Shown one piece after another: positions 59,757 to 64,000 of a stretch of 64,000 nucleotides of DNA. Source of the DNA: Marinifilum flexuosum (lineage in GTDB: Bacteria > Bacteroidota > Bacteroidia > Bacteroidales > Marinifilaceae). Made by a program: the position numbers and the translations under genes. The notes beneath the pieces were generated by a model. That model was not told the DNA's origin. It did no database searches and saw nothing but the letters and a program-made list of their open reading frames with translations. The stretch is from NCBI RefSeq assembly GCF_003610555.1, contig NZ_RAPQ01000009.1:62001-126000 (forward strand), given 5' to 3'. The stretch's first letter is position 1; the number at the start of each line of letters is the position of its first letter.

Positions 59757-61259
59757 CTATTGTTCTACTTTTTGAGACAAATATTTTTCTTTCAAATATA
59801 CATCCATATTGGCAGCAGCCTTACGACCGTCACCCATTGCAAGGATTACTGTAGCACCACCGCGCACGATGTCACCACCTGCAAATACTTCCGGAATGGA
59901 AGACTGCATCTTATCCTTCACTACCTCAATGGTTCCCCACTTCGATACTTCCAATCCTTCAACCGAGTTTGGAATCAATGGGTTTGGAGATACACCAACA
60001 GCAACAACTACTACAGTTGCATCGATATTGTATTCCGATCCTTCCATAGGAATAGGTCTTCTACGTCCTGATGCATCAGGCTCTCCCAATTCCATTTTCT
60101 GAACTCTTACTTGCTTCACACGACCGTTATCGTCAGCAATGTATTCAATAGGATTTGTCAGAGTCAAGAACTCAACACCTTCTTGTTTTGCGTGGTGAAC
60201 CTCTTCAACACGTGCAGGCATCTCCTCTTCAGAACGACGATATACGATCATTGCTCTTTCAGCTCCTAAACGTTTTGCAGTACGTACCGAGTCCATTGCA
60301 GTGTTACCACCACCTACTACTACTACGTTTTTACCACGTAGAACCGGAGTATCTGAATCCTCAGCATCTGCTCCCATCAAGTTCACACGAGTTAAGTATT
60401 CGTTTGATGAAAGGATACCATTGGCATTCTCTCCAGGGATGTTCATGAATCTTGGCAATCCAGCTCCTGAGCCTACATAGAATGCTTTGTAGCCTTCTTC
60501 TTTTAGGTCTTCCAATGAAGCAGTCTGTCCTACAATAAAGTTTGTGATGAACTTCACACCCATGTTGCGTAGGTTGTCAATTTCAACGTCAACAACAGCA
60601 TTTGGCAAACGGAATTCAGGAATACCATATTTCAATACACCACCAATCTCGTGAAGAGCTTCGAATACAGTTACGTCGTAACCCAACTTAGCCATGTCAC
60701 CAGCAAAAGACAATCCCGAAGGACCTGATCCGATTACTGCAACCTTCACTCCATTAGACTCTGCACATTCCGGAACAGCAATCTCACCCGATTCTCTCTC
60801 CCAGTCAGCAGCGAAACGCTCAAGGTATCCAATGGCAACCGATGGTTGGTTTAATTTCTCAACATAGAAACATTTCTGCTCACACTGAACTTCCTGTGGA
60901 CAAACACGACCACAAACTGCAGGCAATGCACTTGTTTCTTTTAATACAGAAGCGGCCTTTCCAAACTCGCCTCTTTCAATATTTTTAATGAACTTAGGAA
61001 TGTTAATGCTTACCGGACAACCTTCCATACATGTAGGATTTACACAGTCCATACAACGCATAGCTTCCTTAACTGCCTGTTCCTTAGTCAGTCCATTATT
61101 TACTTCAATTCTTTGTGATTTGATACGCTCATTAGGGTCTTGTTCTGACATTTCGACCCTTTCAATAGCCATACGATCTTTGGCCTTTGTTTTCTTTTGG
61201 AGCTCAACTCTCCACTCTTTTTTGCGCTCGTTTTTTATATACTCTTCAGACCTTTCCAT
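59757..61259 (-). CDS. nfnB: NfnB, large subunit of NADH-dependent ferredoxin:NADP+ oxidoreductase
   Basis: 500 residues. Residues ~65-130 hold two [4Fe-4S] cysteine groups (CMDCVNPTCMEGCPVSI; CGRVCPQEVQCEQKC). Then come an FAD-binding fold (VIGSGPSGLSFAGDMAKLGY, FEALHEIGG) and an NAD(P)-binding fold (VVVGGGNTAMDSVRTAKRLG) with a final GGDIVRGGATV. By itself it would be called glutamate synthase small subunit (GltD), but the partner upstream is the NfnA-type flavoprotein. Together they are an electron-bifurcating transhydrogenase. It lies 24 bases after nfnA and is co-transcribed. Confidence 0.88.
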   Translation of the reverse strand: MERSEEYIKNERKKEWRVELQKKTKAKDRMAIERVEMSEQDPNERIKSQRIEVNNGLTKEQAVKEAMRCMDCVNPTCMEGCPVSINIPKFIKNIERGEFGKAASVLKETSALPAVCGRVCPQEVQCEQKCFYVEKLNQPSVAIGYLERFAADWERESGEIAVPECAESNGVKVAVIGSGPSGLSFAGDMAKLGYDVTVFEALHEIGGVLKYGIPEFRLPNAVVDVEIDNLRNMGVKFITNFIVGQTASLEDLKEEGYKAFYVGSGAGLPRFMNIPGENANGILSSNEYLTRVNLMGADAEDSDTPVLRGKNVVVVGGGNTAMDSVRTAKRLGAERAMIVYRRSEEEMPARVEEVHHAKQEGVEFLTLTNPIEYIADDNGRVKQVRVQKMELGEPDASGRRRPIPMEGSEYNIDATVVVVAVGVSPNPLIPNSVEGLEVSKWGTIEVVKDKMQSSIPEVFAGGDIVRGGATVILAMGDGRKAAANMDVYLKEKYLSQKVEQ

Positions 61260-61283
61260 TGTCCTGATTTTGTTATTAGTTGA

Positions 61284-62102
61284 TTATTCCTGAAAATGAT
61301 CCATTTTATCTTGTTCCTCTGACTTGTATCCACCTAGTCTCGACATCATCTCATCAAAATCGATTTTATGAGCATCGAATTCAGGTCCATCAACACAAGT
61401 AAATTTAGTTTTACCATCAACAGTAACACGACATGCTCCACACATACCAGTACCATCAACCATAATACTATTCAAACTTGCCATGGTTGGAATTTCGTAC
61501 TTCTTGGTTAGCAGAGAACAGAATTTCATCATGATAGCAGGACCAATAGTAATACACTCGTCAATTTTTTCACGTTGTATTACTTCTTCCATACCCTCTG
61601 TAACCAAACCTTTTTTACCGTACGATCCATCATCAGTCATAATGATCACCTCATCGGAATGTTTGCGCATTTCATCTTCTAAAATCAAAAGATCTTTATT
61701 TCGCGCTGCAAGAACAGTTATTACCTTATTCCCCGCTTTCTTATATCCTTCTACAATTGGTAATAGTGGCGCAACTCCAACACCACCACCGCAACAAAGA
61801 ACAGTACCTACATTATGAATTTCGGTCGGCTTACCTAACGGCCCAACTAAATCGGTAACGTAATCACCTGCTTCTAAAGCACATAGTTTTTGAGAAGAAA
61901 CCCCCATTTTTTGTACAATCATGGTAATGGTTCCTTTCTTAACATCTGCACCTGCAATGGTTAGAGGAATTCTTTCTCCTTTTTCGCCAACTCTTACAAT
62001 AACAAAGTTACCTGGTTTGCGTGCTTTAGCAATTAAAGGAGCTTCAACTACAATTTTTACTACTTTTTCTGAAAAATTTTCTTTTTCAACGATCTTGTTC
62101 AT
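61284..62102 (-). CDS. nfnA: NfnA, small subunit of NADH-dependent ferredoxin:NADP+ oxidoreductase
   Basis: About 272 residues from the ATG at 62102 (MNKIVEKENFSEKVVKI); an upstream ATG at 62153 would add a hydrophobic stretch. An FAD-binding ferredoxin-reductase domain (KPGNFVIVRVGEKGERIPLTIA) is followed by an NAD-binding part (VLCCGGGVGVAPLLPIVEGY) and a [2Fe-2S] site (GTGMCGACRVTV, then TCVDGPEFD). The short tail SRLGGYKSEEQ is typical of this family. In Nfn, NADH and reduced ferredoxin jointly reduce two NADP+. First gene of the nfnA-nfnB pair. Confidence 0.88.
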   Translation of the reverse strand: MNKIVEKENFSEKVVKIVVEAPLIAKARKPGNFVIVRVGEKGERIPLTIAGADVKKGTITMIVQKMGVSSQKLCALEAGDYVTDLVGPLGKPTEIHNVGTVLCCGGGVGVAPLLPIVEGYKKAGNKVITVLAARNKDLLILEDEMRKHSDEVIIMTDDGSYGKKGLVTEGMEEVIQREKIDECITIGPAIMMKFCSLLTKKYEIPTMASLNSIMVDGTGMCGACRVTVDGKTKFTCVDGPEFDAHKIDFDEMMSRLGGYKSEEQDKMDHFQE

Positions 62103-62214
62103 TACTTTTTTTATAAATGAATGAAAAAACAGAATAAAAACTGACTTATTCATCTTTGGAACATGCTAATTCGCAATCGTTTCCATATCTGAATTTCAGC
62201 ACTTGTTTCTATTC

Positions 62215-62222
62215 CAAATGTA
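62215..62222 (-). promoter_or_regulatory. Candidate -7 element of nfnAB
   Basis: TACATTTG on the minus strand, about 110 bases upstream of the nfnA ATG. A GTTG (62246-62249), 23 bases further up, is a poor -33 match. Confidence 0.35.
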
Positions 62223-62599
62223 AAAAGAAGTGGCATACCTACCTACAACTAAAAAAGTATTTTTAAACAGTTTTTTAGTTTAGGATAAATCTAATTAAAC
62301 CCTTAGATTCTCAGCGTTTTTGAACAATCACCTCTTCCTGCAAATAACGAGTTTGTAAAATATAGCATTACAACTACTTATGCAAAAAATACAGAAATAT
62401 TTCTCTCCCTACAATCCTATCAAGAATAAATCGAGATTAGAAACTTGTACAAACACTTCTTTTCATCATTTCACTTGCTGAATGGTTATATGACAAACTT
62501 AACTTATACATCTGGCTTTGACCTGAAACAAATAAAGGAGAAACTGTAACAATTTACTGAATCCATATTTACTAGATGTATATACTATCTAAAATAACA

Positions 62600-62630
62600 C
62601 AAAAGGGCATCCATAATTCAGGATACCCTT
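62600..62630 (-). terminator. Terminator of the iron alcohol dehydrogenase gene
   Basis: Stem AAGGG-C-ATCC / GGAT-A-CCCTT, with TTTTGTGTTATTTT after it on the minus strand. Confidence 0.78.
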
Positions 62631-62654
62631 CGTTCTATTACGATATAACTGTGA

Positions 62655-63806
62655 TTAGAAATCAATCTTTGTTCCTTCGTAACATGCCTGATAGATTGCC
62701 TTAATCTCTTCAAACTTTGGTTTACGAGGATTGAATAAGGTACATGGATCTTTCATTGCATTCTCAGTTAATGTATCCAATTTAGCATCCCATTCTTCCT
62801 GGCTAATACCATATTCTTTAATAGAACCAACTACACCTACTTTTAAGCGTAAAGCTTCAATTTCTTGTGCAAAATCTTCAGCAGTTGATTTTCCAAACAA
62901 AGCAGCTAAATCTTCATATTTGTCGGTAACTTTAGAGTTGAAACGAGCTACATTAGGCATTAGAATAGCATTACCACATCCGTGAGGAATACCAAAAGTA
63001 CCTCCAATTTGATGAGACATAGAGTGAACAATTCCCAACCATACATTGGTAAAAGCCATACCTGCCATACATGATGCATCGTGCATTGCCTGACGAGCTT
63101 CTTTGTTGTTTGGTTCAGTGTAAGCTGTTGGTAAGTTTTCGAATACCAATTCAATAGCACCTTTTGCCAAAGAATCGTTGTAACGATCAGCAATATTTGA
63201 TACGTAAGCTTCAACACCGTGACTTAAAGCATCTAAACCAGTGTTTGCAGTTACATGAGCCGGCATACTTTCACAAAGTTCACCATCAACAATTGATACA
63301 TCAGGAGTTAACTCGTGAGAAACAATTGGATACTTGGTTCCTTTTTCTTTGTCTGTGATTACAGAAAGACCTGTGATTTCGGTACCAGTACCACTTGTTG
63401 AAGGAATTGCTACAAAATAAGCTTTGCTACGCATTTTCTTAACTGCAAAAGGAGCTGCTAACTCTTCTAGAGTTGACTCTGGATACTCATAGTATACCCA
63501 CATTGCTTTTGCCGCATCAATAGCTGAACAACCACCTAAACCAACAATAACATCTGGTTGCTCTTGTGTGAAGAAATCAGCTCCTCTTTTCACAGTATCA
63601 ATAGATGGATCAGCTTCAACACCTGAGAATACTACTGAAGAAATTCCTGCTTCTTTCAAAAAGTCTTCAGTTCTTTTTAATGAACCATTTGCTCTTACCG
63701 AGTTACCTCCAATTACGATAACTGCTTTTTTACCTTTTAATTCTTTTAAATTTTCAAGACTTCCCAATCCGTGGAAGATCTCTTTTGGTACGATAAATTT
63801 TGCCAT
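62655..63806 (-). CDS. Iron-containing alcohol dehydrogenase
   Basis: 383 residues of the group III alcohol dehydrogenase fold. Cofactor motif GLGGCSAIDAAKAM, the ITG-x3 loop (IPSTSGTGTEITGLSVI) and metal ligands: Asp in the region ahead of GLDALSHGVEAY, and the histidines in GIVHSMSHQIGG and GIPHGCGNAI. The C-terminal DPCTLFNPRKP motif is also typical. It reduces an aldehyde or oxidises an alcohol with NAD(P)H; the substrate, for instance 1,3-propanediol, butanol or ethanol, is not told by sequence. It starts 194 bases before the window edge; a TACTTTTG element stands at 63900-63907. Well expressed by codon choice. Confidence 0.92.
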   Translation of the reverse strand: MAKFIVPKEIFHGLGSLENLKELKGKKAVIVIGGNSVRANGSLKRTEDFLKEAGISSVVFSGVEADPSIDTVKRGADFFTQEQPDVIVGLGGCSAIDAAKAMWVYYEYPESTLEELAAPFAVKKMRSKAYFVAIPSTSGTGTEITGLSVITDKEKGTKYPIVSHELTPDVSIVDGELCESMPAHVTANTGLDALSHGVEAYVSNIADRYNDSLAKGAIELVFENLPTAYTEPNNKEARQAMHDASCMAGMAFTNVWLGIVHSMSHQIGGTFGIPHGCGNAILMPNVARFNSKVTDKYEDLAALFGKSTAEDFAQEIEALRLKVGVVGSIKEYGISQEEWDAKLDTLTENAMKDPCTLFNPRKPKFEEIKAIYQACYEGTKIDF

Positions 63807-64000
63807 AACTTTTTATTTAATTTGGTTTTTATCAATTCAAAACAATTGTTCTACTGAATGCTCATTTCAGTCTTGAACCATTGTTAATGATTACGCTGAC
63901 AAAAGTATGGCAAGTCCCCTTCAGCATGCTTACTGAAAAAGTTCATTCTATTATTAAAAAAGGTCAAGTTGATTTTAAAATGAATCTTTTATCCTAACAC

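Larger units (their letters stand above)
62154..62654. other. Intergenic region between nfnA and the iron alcohol dehydrogenase gene
   Basis: No gene is supported. It holds a TACATTTG -7-like element for nfnA and the terminator of the dehydrogenase gene. Confidence 0.6.

Noticed and set aside
59757-61259. Glutamate synthase small subunit (GltD)
   Set aside because: The domain set fits, but the adjacent co-transcribed flavoprotein with a 2Fe-2S site makes NfnB the better call, and no large GltB subunit is present.

Overview
The window looks like chromosome of a marine or sediment-type member of the Bacteroidota, most likely order Bacteroidales and perhaps a Marinifilaceae/Marinilabiliales relative. 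This is inferred from gene content, not from a marker gene. The DNA is AT-rich, start codons lack clear Shine-Dalgarno sequences, and promoters fit TTTG-N20-TAnnTTTG. There are TonB-dependent receptors with carboxypeptidase-regulatory domains, a BlaI/M56-TonB locus, a BatA-type protein and a type IX secretion (T9SS) sorting domain. NfnAB, an iron alcohol dehydrogenase and rubrerythrin-like proteins suggest anaerobic or microaerobic life.

Layout. 1-8.2 kb: the end of a DUF1998 helicase, a 41-bp hairpin repeat array, a UvrD-type helicase, small hypothetical proteins, a NUDIX hydrolase, a folM-folX-folK pterin operon and a B3/B4-domain protein. 8.2-12.9 kb: a minus-strand blaI / blaR1-TonB / tonB / tonB / tonB cluster with five TonB C-terminal domains. 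13-17.3 kb: omega-amidase, acyltransferase, YitT, a sigma-like protein with an anti-sigma-like tail, and a short-chain dehydrogenase. 17.7-18.2 kb: five tandem tRNA-Lys(TTT) genes. 18.2-27.7 kb: an accessory segment bounded by direct copies of a tRNA-Lys 3' end plus terminator. It holds two hypothetical genes, a second hairpin array with an exact 41-bp period, a REP-associated transposase whose own gene carries REP palindromes, a LytTR regulator with a TonB receptor, a thioredoxin-like protein and a sixth tRNA-Lys.

28-44.4 kb: a stand-alone FkbH-like protein, an ECF sigma / membrane protein / adhesin-like set, aminopeptidase P, YjbQ, a phosphatase-like protein lacking its catalytic cysteine, a TonB receptor, a BatA-type protein, a hybrid histidine kinase and ornithine aminotransferase. 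44.4-53.7 kb: one giant T9SS surface protein of about 3,084 residues, built of 14 tandem modules of about 200 residues. 54-64 kb: a third hairpin array, a LysM/ligand-binding protein, two rubrerythrin-like paralogues (one with lost metal ligands), a degenerate tyrosine recombinase, an SPFH protein, nfnAB and an iron alcohol dehydrogenase.

Themes worth attention: three unrelated intergenic arrays share a ~41-43 bp period and a hairpin per unit; several proteins have lost catalytic residues while the rest of the fold is kept; and the tRNA-Lys locus looks like a site of insertion or recombination. I see no CRISPR array, no recognisable defence system, no rRNA and no intact insertion sequence apart from the REP-associated transposase.
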